Source: Oscarella lobularis
Lineage: Eukaryota > Porifera > Homoscleromorpha > Homosclerophorida > Oscarellidae
Assembly (NCBI RefSeq): GCF_947507565.1
Contig: NC_089183.1
Coordinates: forward strand, 3,224,001-3,288,000
Reading direction: 5' to 3'
DNA length: 64,000 nucleotides
The number at the start of each line of letters is the position of its first letter. The stretch's first letter is position 1. Under the pieces are notes generated by a model that had not been told where the DNA came from, ran no database searches, and saw nothing but the letters and a program-made list of their open reading frames with translations. Shown here piece by piece: positions 33,517 to 43,653 of this stretch. A program made the position numbers and the translations under genes.

Positions 33517-34899
33517 TCAAAGTTCTTCCTTTCCAGCAGCTAGCCTGTTCTGGTTTTCTGTACCGACTCCCTCTTCAGTAGAACGTTCTGGTGATGATGC
33601 TGTCGTCACCGCTACCACCACGTCATCATTCGTGTCTCTTCTCTGCCATTGCCATTCCTTGTTATCACGATGAAGAAATTCTAGCAGCTGGCTTCGTACA
33701 ATTGCGCTGTACAATGAGTGCCTTCCATTTGCATGACGAAATACTATGTCACATCTCAGCAGATTGTCTTTAGCAGCTTTCTCGTCTCCCGTGTCGAAGT
33801 CCTTAAGAGAAACGGCTTCGTCATATTGCAACAGATATTTCACAATTCTCCATTCAACAGACTTATTGACCATGTTTGACGTTAAAAAGCACTTAGCCAG
33901 GTTCTCTTCCAAGCCAACTGCTTCTCCAACGTGTTCGCTAACATCTTCTATGGATGATTCAGGCGATTTTCTTATGTACTTGACAGCCTTCCATATGAGA
34001 ATGAGACGACCTCCTGTCACTTTTTCATATACTTGACTGATATTGATTTTCATGTGAGTGCGGTCGGCAAGGGCTCGTCTCATTAGATCTTCAGCTGCAT
34101 TTCGGCTAAGATCGTGAATCTCTTCAATGTCCATTCTTGATCCTGCACTATGATCTCGTAATCGAGAGACGAGCACTCCAGCTGAATCAACGAGAATGAA
34201 GTGAATGCCACCTCTTGAGTCTGCTTCATCTTTCATGAGAAGTTGAAGGGAATACAAATCGTCAAGGCCACTTTTAGAACTGAGTATTCGGTTCGCTTCG
34301 TCAATAATAAGAACAAATCTGTGACCAGCGTTTTTATGATAGTCTCTCGCTTTTGTCTTTATGACCCGATTCAACAAATTTATCGTATCTTCAAACGTGT
34401 GTGAAGGCGTCCAGTCGATATAAGACAACCAAGAAGAAGGAAGCACCGAAGAAAAGAAATGGATAAAAAACGTGTATTCCGATGGTAGATATAGACCACC
34501 GAAAGCTTCTCGAAGTCTGTCGAACAGAGATGTTTTTTTTGTGGCATCAGGATGTCTGACGTAGACAACACCCTTGGCGCCGCCTTCCGCAGAATCTTGA
34601 AGAACATCTTGAATGAGAGATGACTTGCCACATCCGTGAGGGCCAATGACGACGGTGTAAGACTTCTCACTGCTGCGAAGAATCTCTTGGCGAAAGCTTC
34701 TCATTTCGTCGCTTCGATTAGCATGATGAGCTCTTTCCTCCAGGCGCTCTCCGCTGAGAAGGACGCCATCGTCGATGGCGCTCCTTAGCCAATACCATTG
34801 ACTCATTCCCAACAGTAGATACAGAACAGCACACAGAAACACGACAGAAAAGAAAACACGTCGATTCCTTTCCATATAACTCGACACGCTTGCCCACAT
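33517..34899 (-). CDS. Membrane-anchored STAND/AAA-type P-loop ATPase, copy 3
   Basis: 460 residues from MWASVSSYMERN. The anchor is VFFSVVFLCAVLYLLLGM, Walker A GPHGCGKSS (Ser in place of Thr at the Mg-coordinating position, as in copy 4), Walker B FVLIIDEAN. The middle section (LSSKSGLDDLYSLQLLMKD) is shared with copy 4, while the C-terminal winged-helix part and tail are closer to copies 1-2. This mosaic pattern suggests gene conversion or unequal crossing-over among neighbours. Confidence 0.75.
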   Translation of the reverse strand: MWASVSSYMERNRRVFFSVVFLCAVLYLLLGMSQWYWLRSAIDDGVLLSGERLEERAHHANRSDEMRSFRQEILRSSEKSYTVVIGPHGCGKSSLIQDVLQDSAEGGAKGVVYVRHPDATKKTSLFDRLREAFGGLYLPSEYTFFIHFFSSVLPSSWLSYIDWTPSHTFEDTINLLNRVIKTKARDYHKNAGHRFVLIIDEANRILSSKSGLDDLYSLQLLMKDEADSRGGIHFILVDSAGVLVSRLRDHSAGSRMDIEEIHDLSRNAAEDLMRRALADRTHMKINISQVYEKVTGGRLILIWKAVKYIRKSPESSIEDVSEHVGEAVGLEENLAKCFLTSNMVNKSVEWRIVKYLLQYDEAVSLKDFDTGDEKAAKDNLLRCDIVFRHANGRHSLYSAIVRSQLLEFLHRDNKEWQWQRRDTNDDVVVAVTTASSPERSTEEGVGTENQNRLAAGKEEL

Positions 34900-34999
34900 C
34901 GTTCTTCCAGGTTCTTCCTACGGTGATCGTTCGTTAATATCAAAGCGCAACACGTCACTTGCTCACTTGGCGCGCGCTCCACGGGGTCGTCGCTTTCGA

Positions 35000-35228
35000 C
35001 TTCATTTCCGTCGTCGTCGCTTGCTTGGCCAGAACGGAGAGCGCATCAATTTGAGTCGAACCGGTTCGACTTCGAGTCGAAAGTGTCTAATCAGCACATC
35101 TCCGACGATTGGATATCCGGGAGCCGATGACGTCATTCTCGTGACGAAATCTACTGACGTCTTCTCCGATTTGCCCTATGCCAAAGTGAACACGGCTTTT
35201 TACGAGTCGAAGAATGAGCACGTGTAAC
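35000..35228 (+). pseudogene. Adhesion-GPCR tail remnant 4 (most complete C-terminal end)
   Basis: The plus frame reads GQNGERINLSRTGSTSSRK, then TIGYPGADDVILVTK, SDLPYAKVNTAFYESKNEHV and a stop. It shows what the end of the parental receptor tail looked like. No transmembrane helices precede it; ATPase copy 3 ends about 100 bp to its left. Confidence 0.7.
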
Positions 35229-35513
35229 CAATTAACATCGTCATCATCTCACTTCCCATCAGGTTCACTATCTCATGTATTATATCGTTATGGATTATCT
35301 ACTATGGATGTTTGACTAACTCTCTATTTTTCTAGTCTTTTGTGTGTGTAGGGATATTTTACTTATTTCAACGGACGGGGTAGCGAAATATTAGGAACCC
35401 AATACCAATAAATCATTCACAGAAGAAGAAGAAGAAGAAGAAGACCTAACTAATCACTCACCATGCAAAGAAGAAGAAGAAGAAGAAGAAACGCAAGCGA
35501 CTAACAGTCAAAG

Positions 35514-36872
35514 TCACAGTTCTTCTTTCCCAGCTTCCCTCTTGTCGTCATCCGTACGAACGACCTCTTCAGTACTAGACGATTTTTCAGCAGCAGCAGC
35601 ATCTCTTTTCCGGCTATAACGACCGTTGAGAATGTCTTGGAGTGAACTTCTTACAATAGCACTGTACAATGAGAAATCTCCATCCACGTGACGAAATATG
35701 ATGTCACACTTGATCAGATTCTCAACAGCGGGACGCACGTCTTTGGGTGCAACGGTAAATGTCGCAACCTCTTTCAGGTGAAAGCGAATCTCTTGATAGT
35801 AGGCTTTGTCATACAGCATCAAATATTTCACAATTTCCCAATGTATAGACCCATTGACGACGTCAGTCAATGAACATTTATCCAGTTTCTCTTGCAAGCC
35901 AACTGCTTCTGCAACGTGTTCGCTAACATCTTCTATGGATGATTCAGGCGATTTTCTTATGTACTTGACAGCCTTCCATACGAGAATGAGACGACCTCCT
36001 GTCACTTTTTCATATACTTGACTGATATTGATTTTCATGTGAGTGCGGTCGGCAAGGGCTAGTCTCATTAGATCTTCAGCTGCATTTCGGCTAAGATCGT
36101 GAATCTCTTCAACGTCCATTCTTGATCCTGCACTATGATCTTGTAATCGAGAGACGAGTACTCCAGCTGAATCAACGAGAATAAAGCGAATGCCACCTCT
36201 TGAGTCTGCTTCATCTTTCATGAGAAGTTGAAGGGAATACAAATCGTCAAGGCCACTTTTAGAACTGAGTATTCGGTTCGCTTCGTCAATAATAAGAACA
36301 AATCTGTGACCAGCGTTTTTATGATAGTCTCTCGCTTTCGTATTTATGACCCGATTCAACAAATTTATCGTATCTTCAAACGTGTGTGAAGGCGTCCAGT
36401 CGATATAAGACAACCAAGAAGAAGGAAGCACCGAAGAAAAGAAATGGATAAAAAACGTGTATTCCGATGGTAGATATAGACCACCGAAAGCTTCTCGAAG
36501 TCTGTCGAACAGAGATGTTTTTTTTGTGGCATCAGGATGTCTGACGTAGACAACACCCTTGGCGCCGCCTTCCGCAGAATCTTGAAGAACATCTTGAATG
36601 AGAGATGACTTGCCACATCCGTGAGGGCCAATGACGACGGTGTAAGACTTCTCACTGCTGCGAAGAATCTCTTGGCGAAAGCTTCTCATTTCGTCGCTTC
36701 GATTAGCACGATGATCTCTTCTCTCCAGGCGCTCTCCACTGGGAAAGACGCCATCGTTGATGGCGCTCCTTAGCGAATACCATTGACTGAGTCCGTACAG
36801 TGGACACACAAGACACTGCACCGCGAGATACAGAAGAGCGTAAAAGATAACAACAAAGAGACAGGTCGGCAT
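35514..36872 (-). CDS. Membrane-anchored STAND/AAA-type P-loop ATPase, copy 4
   Basis: Starts MPTCLFVVIFYALLYL, a different anchor from copies 1-3 but the same as copy 5. Walker A GPHGCGKSS, Walker B FVLIIDEAN, ATPase core almost identical to copy 3. The winged-helix section is divergent (SIHWEIVKYLMLYDKAYYQ, VATFTVAPKDVRPAVENL), and the tail ends KREAGKEEL. The shared core with a distinct C-terminal module again indicates recombination between copies. Upstream lie the 38-bp minisatellite and the inverted duplicate of the copy-5 promoter region. Confidence 0.75.
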   Translation of the reverse strand: MPTCLFVVIFYALLYLAVQCLVCPLYGLSQWYSLRSAINDGVFPSGERLERRDHRANRSDEMRSFRQEILRSSEKSYTVVIGPHGCGKSSLIQDVLQDSAEGGAKGVVYVRHPDATKKTSLFDRLREAFGGLYLPSEYTFFIHFFSSVLPSSWLSYIDWTPSHTFEDTINLLNRVINTKARDYHKNAGHRFVLIIDEANRILSSKSGLDDLYSLQLLMKDEADSRGGIRFILVDSAGVLVSRLQDHSAGSRMDVEEIHDLSRNAAEDLMRLALADRTHMKINISQVYEKVTGGRLILVWKAVKYIRKSPESSIEDVSEHVAEAVGLQEKLDKCSLTDVVNGSIHWEIVKYLMLYDKAYYQEIRFHLKEVATFTVAPKDVRPAVENLIKCDIIFRHVDGDFSLYSAIVRSSLQDILNGRYSRKRDAAAAEKSSSTEEVVRTDDDKREAGKEEL

Positions 36873-37330
36873 CGTGCACGTGTCAGACAGCAGACGCGTC
36901 GCGTGCGTTAACCTGAACAACAATCGTCTTTTTCCTTCTTTCTCGCCTTTATGCGCTGCGCTGGTATAGCGATTTGCAAAGGATTATATATTTTTAGGAT
37001 GATACTGTCGCTTCGTTTGTTCAGCAGCTCAAGAAAACGTCGAGAATCCGGCGATTCGCATTTCGACGCTCCTTCTCTTCGTCAGCGATCCTTACTTGTT
37101 TATCTAGTCGTCAATCGAGGCCAAACAACAAGCCAAATATTTGAGGCGAGAGAACAATTTTGAATTTTGAAACGGGAACTATATAGTTCACGCTTTTTCA
37201 TCTAAAATTGACCATGAACTATAGTTCACGCTTTTTCACCTAAAATTGACCGTGAACTATATAGTTCACGCTTTTTCATCTAAAATTGACCTAGTACCCC
37301 GTAAGTCTAAATAATTATTGTCTTTTTTCC
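36873..37330. repeat. Inverted duplicate of the copy-5 5' region, with three minisatellite units
   Basis: About 36873-37165 is the reverse complement of about 62465-62757 at near identity, seen in an identical 70-codon antisense frame (36951-37163 and 62467-62679). Right of it, three units of the 38-bp minisatellite (GTGAACTATAGTTCACGC core) lie at about 37165-37290. Two of these carry an extra TA in the palindrome. The antisense frame is probably not a gene; it is conserved because the duplication is recent. Confidence 0.8.
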
Positions 37331-37334
37331 TCTC

Positions 37335-37900
37335 CCAAGTTTGGCGTACAAGCTCAAAATCGCGATCGCTGTCGCTCAAGTACTCGGTCTCACGTGGGTT
37401 TTCGCCGCTTTCACGTTTCTCGACGCTCGCGTCGTTTTCAGCTATCTTTCGCGAGTCTCCAAGGCTTCTTCATCTTTCTCTTCAACGTCGCAATGAATCG
37501 CGAGATTCGCGGCCTTCTGCGCACGGCGCGCAAACGCGGCATTCGTCACGTGGTCGGAAAATCGAAAGACGAACTGGAGAAAGCGTACGCTAACTCGGAA
37601 GTGGGAAGCGCGTGCGAATCTCTTTCCCCGACGGGAGATTATCAATTCGGCTACGTCCAGCAGCCGCGTAGATCGTTCTGGGCTCGCTTTTTCAGTCGTC
37701 GACCTCGCGATGCGACTTCTTCTACGGGATCGTCTCTTTCGACGTCTTTGCCCTCATCGTCGCTTGGACAGAACGGGGAACGCATCAATTTGAGTCGAAC
37801 CGGTTCGACGTCGAGTCGAAAGAGTCTAATCAGCACGTCGTCGCGATCGAAAACGGTGAAAAAGGAAAAGCAGACGATCGGATATCCGGGTGCACAACAC
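37335..37900 (+). pseudogene. Adhesion-GPCR 3' remnant: TM6, TM7 and cytoplasmic tail
   Basis: The frame after a splice-acceptor-like CCTCTCCCAAG reads YKLKIAIAVAQVLGLTWVF (TM6 of family B2 receptors), VVFSYL, then in the next frame LQGFFIFLFNVAMNREIRG (TM7 and its following motif). This is followed by a basic tail with RKRGIRHVVGKSKDELEKAY, GDYQFGYVQQPRRSFWARF and Ser-rich segments. A single-base frameshift lies between VVFSYL and the TM7 motif. No upstream TM exons are present because the minisatellite block takes their place. This piece is the source type for the four shorter tail remnants. Confidence 0.8.
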
Positions 37901-37981
37901 ATTTACTCACATAAAAATTTATTATAGACAACAGGGGCTTTACAAGAAATAGACCAAAGACACTTAATATATAATATACAA

Positions 37982-39549
37982 TTATGTCCAGACAATAAGT
38001 CGGAATCTACAGTCGGCTTGAATACTCTTTGATGACGTCACTCTTTTCGATGACGTCACTGCTTTTATTGTATCTGATGGCAAGAGAAGATCTTCGAGAA
38101 AATTCCAAATTGCCATGATCCGCTGCCACGTCATGTGACCAACGCATCTCAGCACATAGGAACTCCTGAAATAAATCCATAATCAATATAAAAATAATGA
38201 ATATTTTATTTACCCTTTGAGCATGACTTGAGCTCCGCAGACAATGAACGTTGATCCCTTTGTAGCAATCGTCTTGACCAATGAGAGCACTTGCTGAAGT
38301 GTAGCACTCTCCTTCAAGATGCTACTCGCAGACGGATAATAAGAAACAACCCTAGAATCCGGAACTAAAGAGAAAATCAATAGAAACAACAAATGGAATA
38401 TATATCTTTATACTATAGACTTCCATTGATGTTTCGAATGTTATTGAGGCTGATGCGTGGGCTGTGCACTTTGATGACGTCACGTTATTCGTCTCACTCA
38501 AAATCAGATTATCAATTCTAGCGGACACATCTAAAAAGAACAATTAATTAATTATCGATTAAAATGCATACGTATTTACCTTTTCGTTGGAGATACTTTA
38601 GACAGTCTCTATAGCCAGATAACCTCAGTTCATTCATCTCTTCTTTCTCTTGAGGAAAAATGGCAAGGGAGAGTCTCCTCAAATTACTAAGACTCATCTA
38701 TAAATAAAAAAATTATTTTAAGTTAAATAAGATGGGTATTTCTATCTGACTTGAAAACTTAGATTTTTCACGTGAAACGTATACATGCTTGCTGAAAATT
38801 TCGAATCGTCTGGACAAATGTCCGATTCGCCGCCGAACGGCGAAACGCTGATTGTATGCTCTCTATCGACTCCCGGGAGATTGTCCGTGAAGCCTCCGTC
38901 CATGCATAACTAAAAAACAATGATGGCTCGTCGCCAAACCACAAAATATGGGAGGTTCCCATTGGGGGGCCCCACTTCCTTTAGGAAGCGTTCGTTCATA
39001 TCCTTACCCTTCCTCGAAATCGCGGCGCACGATATCCACCAAAAACGGGTATAAAACAGCTCGCTTTCAGCGCCTAGAGGCGAGAAAGAAAAGAAAACGT
39101 AGCGACACGCCCACTCATTCCTTCCCCGTACACTCGTATACCTGGATGAGATCGCGTTTCGACGTGAAACGCTTCACGATGACATTCTCCATGCGATTGG
39201 ACTCGTTAATAACGGTGAGCGACACGTGCAAACGATCGTTGGCGAGCTTGTGAGCATTCGCGGGCAGCAAAAGCTCCAAACTATCGTCGAGTTCGCCTAG
39301 CATGTCGAAGGAGGGGCTAAAGGGGCCCAGGTAGAGCGTGCGAAGGCGCGATATGACGGAGAAGAATCGGGGAATGACTTTGGCGACGTTTGTATTCGTG
39401 ATGAGGATTGCGCCTGCTAGAGATCCAGCAGAGGCGCCGTATACGCGATCGACGTGACGGAGGAGATGGGGAGCGCGTTCGCGAAGGCATTCGACGACGC
39501 CGAGATGGTAGAAGCCGATGAAACCGCAGCCGCTGAACGAGAGATTCAT
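37982..39549 (-). CDS. Patatin-like phospholipase, PNPLA2 (ATGL)-like
   Basis: Start [17 protein letters not shown] (oxyanion-loop motif). The nucleophile elbow GASAG, the helix [14 protein letters not shown], the exon [19 protein letters not shown], and the catalytic Asp in [10 protein letters not shown] followed by [16 protein letters not shown] are all collinear with human PNPLA2. The Ser-Asp dyad is intact. Later exons ([20 protein letters not shown], then a less conserved C-terminal region ending LIVWT) complete it. Stop at 37982-37984. Family knowledge: triacylglycerol hydrolase at lipid droplets. Introns are 45-70 bp. Which PNPLA1-5 member it is cannot be decided, since the animal subfamily radiated later. 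Confidence 0.88.
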
Positions 39550-39787
39550 CGTTGTCGTCGTTGAAACATTGTAACGGTTGCTACTGTACTGGGGTGGAGT
39601 GGAGGAGTGTCTTGTTTTAAGTCACATGCTTAGTTTGTGACGTTTAAGGTGCTTGACGTCATTGTCGACGTTGTTGCTGGGCGTGTCAGGTAAACTTGAC
39701 GTCATTGATAATGCACGTTAGACAAATGCGGATACAGCCGAAAAAGAACGTAACATGCGGTTCATTGATTGTGTCTCTTTTTTTCGT

Positions 39788-40067
39788 TCAACAGGAACAG
39801 CTTGAGCCGCATTTGCAGTCGGCGCCGCATTTGCAGTCTGCACGACCACACCCCTCTGCGAAACGAACGGCTCCCACGTCCGGTCACGAATCTCACGGTA
39901 AAAACGTACCTTTTTTGCCGCAACCAGCGCCCGAATTGCACGGGCATCCTTCACACTTGCAGTCGCTGCATTCGCATTTGCCACCTAGAGCCAAGCATCC
40001 CCAAATTAGCTAGCCTATTCCCCGTTATAGAAGAGCGCTAACCTTGGGTGCATGTGCAGTCTGGCAT
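39788..40067 (-). CDS. Metallothionein (49 residues, 15 cysteines)
   Basis: Three exons: 40043-40067, 39910-39984 and 39788-39837. The spliced product runs MPDCTCTQGGKCECSDCK, CEGCPCNSGAGCGKK, DCKCGADCKCGSSCSC. Fifteen cysteines in CxC, CxxC and CxCxxC arrays, no aromatic residues and no histidine, lysines next to cysteines: a textbook metallothionein, binding Zn/Cu/Cd as thiolate clusters in the cytosol. All splice sites are GT..AG and preserve frame. The exon layout (short first exon, second exon ending KK, third exon ending CSC) parallels vertebrate genes. Too small and too spliced for ordinary ORF calling. The promoter holds three metal-response elements. Confidence 0.9.
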
Positions 40068-40152
40068 TCTCGTGGAATTAATTCAAGTAACCCGAGAAGA
40101 AAAAAATTTGCTACTAGCAACAAGAATGAGGGGATGACGTGCGCCGCGCCGA

Positions 40153-40212
40153 TTTATATGCAACAACGCCGTGCGCAGATGACCGTGTGCAACCGCAAAA
40201 TCGCCGAGTGCA
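40153..40212 (-). promoter_or_regulatory. Metallothionein promoter: TATA-like box and three metal-response elements
   Basis: On the gene strand, TGCACTCGG (40204-40212), TGCACACGG (40183-40191) and TGCGCACGG (40169-40177) each fit the MTF-1 site TGCRCNCGG. A TATA-like CATATAAAT (about 40152-40160) follows about 90 bp before the ATG. The clustered spacing (14 and 21 bp) is what is expected for a zinc-inducible MT promoter. This whole interval sits between the metallothionein start and the stop codon of the TFIIE-alpha gene. Confidence 0.8.
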
Positions 40213-40260
40213 CCCTCTATAAATTCTAAATTCTAATTACGGAACTCTTCTAATAATCGC

Positions 40261-42229
40261 CTAATAATAGTCTTCCACAGCTTCTCTACACAAGCGATCG
40301 TACACTTCGCGTTCTTCCGCTGTCATTTTGTCAATCATCTCGTCGGTGACGTCAGCAAGAGGAACGAGCGCATCGCCGATCTAAAAATAGTTTCGCTCTG
40401 ACGTACCCACCCCGCCCCGCCCCCGTTTTGTTTACTTTTATCGTAACTTCCTCCTCATCGTCGTCGTCGTCGATTTCTGCTTCGATTACGGTCGGCGCCG
40501 CGTTTCCGCGAGCGGCGAGATTCATTTCGAGTGCGTCCAATTCGCGTTTCGTCTCGCGCTTCGCCCTTTTCGCTTCGGACGTCGTTTTCTCGAATTCTTC
40601 CTCGCTCGTGCTCGCTTCGTCATCGGAGCTCGAATCCGCTTGTTTGACGTCATTATCGGCAACCGAAACTTCAACCGTACGCTTCTTCTGCGATGGTTTC
40701 TTCTCGTAAGAGAGCAATTCAGCAGAACTAAACGTCTCTAAAGAAATCAATAACGATCACGTGATTATTGATCCATAGCCACTCACTCCCCCCCATACCT
40801 TGAGGCTTGACTATTGGCGTGACAGTATCCTTTGAATCCTTAGTAACAAATGACGCTGCCTCAACTGGCTCCGCCCCCTCAACTGTAGTCTCTCTAAGCC
40901 AAACAGGCTGATCCTTTCCAGTACTCTAATACATAATAATTAATATATAGGTTATTTATTTGTTGAGGGTTATTTACCTGTGCTTTGTTTTCCGGTGTAT
41001 TCGTTTCTGCTATGTCTATTTCTAATGTTTGCTGGGCCATTGTTAGGGCTTGTCTTCCTCTATATGAGCCAGACCACTCGTCACGTGGTGCTAGCATACC
41101 GCTACCCGGCTGGACGTTCGACACGTGACGACGATTTTTCTACATAAACTATTTATATCATTATTAAGTATTAATTATTTTCCTTACAAGTGCTGCAATT
41201 TCTGTTGGCTCTGGTTCTAGGATTTCCGGGGCGAGGTGGATGTTTTCCGTCTGTCTTATTAGATCCATTAGAGGACGAATAACCTCGTTGAGTCTAAAGG
41301 TATCTATTAATAAATAAAAATATAGTGTATTTTTATTGATTACCTTGCAACTGTTGATTGGCCTGTGCCAGACTTGGCCTTACCTTCGTTCTCTTCAAGA
41401 ACTTCTTTGCAATATTCACATCTGAAAAAATACCATTGGGATATATAAGTTAGGTCTTAATTAATTATTACTTTAGAACGCCTTCCATTAGATCGAAGAG
41501 TCTGTCTACCATGAGGTCTCCAAACTCAGATCCACATCTTGGGCAGATGTAGAACTGACGGTTTCTTGCCTAATAAGAAACATATAGGGTTCCCCTTCAT
41601 ATCATATTTTTTATTTACCTGTTTTTCTTCCGCTTCAAGTTTTCGTCTCATTGTGTCTAATTTGTATTTAACTGCATTAACAAACTAATAGATAAATAAT
41701 TAACGTTATTAATTAATTATGTTGGTCTCTCACTGAACGATAGTTGATGAAGAAATAGGAGACTTTTTGAGGCTTCTCTTCAGGAGAAAACGTTTCTGTT
41801 CTATTCATACTAGGAGGGGAAAAATTCATTTGAAAAATCGCCATATACATCGATATCACCTTTTGATCAATTTATCTTTTTTTAAATGAACCAAAGACTG
41901 TCGAAGCTGCGAAAAAAAGTCAACAAAAATCCTTCCCCTTTAGAAAAATTCGTACCGCTCTCTTTTCCATGTATAAGAGTTCAGACAGATCGTCTTCTTT
42001 CACGCTAGAAACATCGTAGAATCATTTCCTAGAGTCCTTTCTAAGGAAATCGTACCAAACGTGACGAACAAGGGCATCTAAGACGATCGTGTCTTCTTTC
42101 GAATAGAATGCGCGAACGACGATTCTTGCTAAACGTTTCAGCAAATCGGGCACTTCGGCTATGTTTTAAATGCCGTATAAAGTGTCCACATATCGTTTTT
42201 CTCTTCTTACTGACGATCTGTTCGTCCAT
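40261..42229 (-). CDS. GTF2E1: General transcription factor IIE subunit alpha
   Basis: Multi-exon. Start MDEQIVS; the winged helix begins [20 protein letters not shown] with [13 protein letters not shown]. Then come [35 protein letters not shown], the zinc ribbon ([12 protein letters not shown] and CEYCK), [20 protein letters not shown] and [14 protein letters not shown], then [12 protein letters not shown] long acidic Ser/Glu region precedes the C-terminal helix [20 protein letters not shown] ending EDYY. All match TFIIE-alpha, which recruits and regulates TFIIH at Pol II promoters. Introns are about 50-60 bp. The start is only 36 bp from the stop of the phosphatase gene upstream on the same strand. 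Confidence 0.93.
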
Positions 42230-42265
42230 CGCCTTTAGCGTGCGCTAAACTCTGATTTTTCTTTC

Positions 42266-43590
42266 TCACGCCAACTGAGTTATGCTATCAAGGTAGTAAT
42301 CTGGTCTAATAATTCCGTCTTCCTTCGAGGTTTTCATCATTTCTAAATGAGCTTTATCTGTTGAACCGGTCATAACGAGAAGAGTCTTGAGACCGTTGTT
42401 CTTTCCAAAAGCAATATCCGTAGACACCCTAAAATCAAAATTTGAAAATAATTCAAATTAAAACAATATTCTTATCGTACGTATCTCCTATCATACACGT
42501 ACGATCAGGATCAATTTCATGTCTAGGACCAATAGCCGTATTATTATTTATTAATTTTCTAATAGAGATACCTTTGCTTCAAAATTTCAAACATTGGTTG
42601 ATGAGGTTTTCCCACGTAGATAGGCTCTCTGTTGGATGCCATGGCAACAGCAGAAACCATGCAACCAGTACCTATAGAAGATCAACCAACGGTGAATTAA
42701 TTAATTAATTAATAAACTAGACTATAGTCTCTTGCCTGGAATTGTGATTTGGTTGTTTTTTAATGGAAGCTGGGAATCCTCATTCGTGCCTATGAAAATG
42801 CAGTCAGGATTGCGGAGGTAGCTTGCTGCTTTGAGCATCTTTATAAAGCTAAAGTGCTCATCAAATCCAACAAGAACGCATTTCACCTTGGGAAGAAATA
42901 TTTGAGAGCACAAATAAATATTTATTTATTTATTTATTCACCTCTGGATCTAGAGGACATTTCGCCCACTCATCGAGTCTGTATCCGTCACCAGAAACAG
43001 GATCAGGCTAATTAATTAATTAAATAATCTCAATGATCACATGACATATGTATTTCATACGCCAGTTCCAATGTAGGAGATTCCCGCCTCATCCAACTCC
43101 TTTATTAGTCCAGTTGAACCAATGAGATACACTTTGCCCTTAGACGGGACTTTTCCTTTGAGATACTGTGCACTTGCATAGGCAGTTGAAATCACTTCTT
43201 CCTGTAAATAATCGATCAATATAGAATTTACAGACAAACCTTCTACGTACTCACCGGAGTAGCTTTCATTCCTAAACGATCGAATTTTTGGCTGTATTGG
43301 AGTCGAGATTTCGTGCTATTGTTCGTCACGAAAAATAAGCGTTTTCCCTATCGGTTTATATATGAAAATGACTTGATATAATCTTTATTTTTACGTACAA
43401 GTGAGCGTAGCGATTGAATTGTGCGATTTGCTCCGTCGATCAGATCATTTCCGTGCCAAAGAACTCCTAGGTGGAGAATGCACAGAACGTTGATAAATCG
43501 GCTACGCGCACCATCGCAATCAATTAAAAATGTGTCGACACTGTCAACGAACGAAGAACGAGCGTTTTCGCTAAGGAATTCGCATGCCAT
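42266..43590 (-). CDS. PGP: HAD phosphatase, phosphoglycolate phosphatase / pyridoxal phosphatase family
   Basis: Start MACEFLSENARSSF at 43590. The catalytic loop is FLIDCDG joined by a 51-bp intron to VLWHG (DxDGVLW, nucleophile Asp). Motif 2 FVTNNSTKSR, cap GSTGLIKELDEAGISYIGTG, CVLVGFDEHFSFIKM, FIGTNEDSQLP, the substrate loop PGTGCMVSAV, GKPHQPMFEIL, and motif 4 MIGDRVSTDIAFG are all present. The enzyme ends DYYLDSITQLA. It matches animal PGP better than PDXP (VGFDEHFS and TGC loops), but the two are close. Family role: removal of 2-phosphoglycolate and other toxic side products in the cytosol. Only 63 bp separate its ATG from the next gene's stop. Confidence 0.9.
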
Positions 43591-43653
43591 TCCAAGTAGG
43601 TACGCGCGCTAAGCCGACGTCACTGAGAGATAATACGGTACAGTATATTCATT

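Noticed and set aside
36951-37163. 70-residue frame conserved in two places (also 62467-62679)
   Set aside because: The identity comes from a recent inverted duplication of the ATPase 5' region, and the frame is antisense to it; no coding signature.
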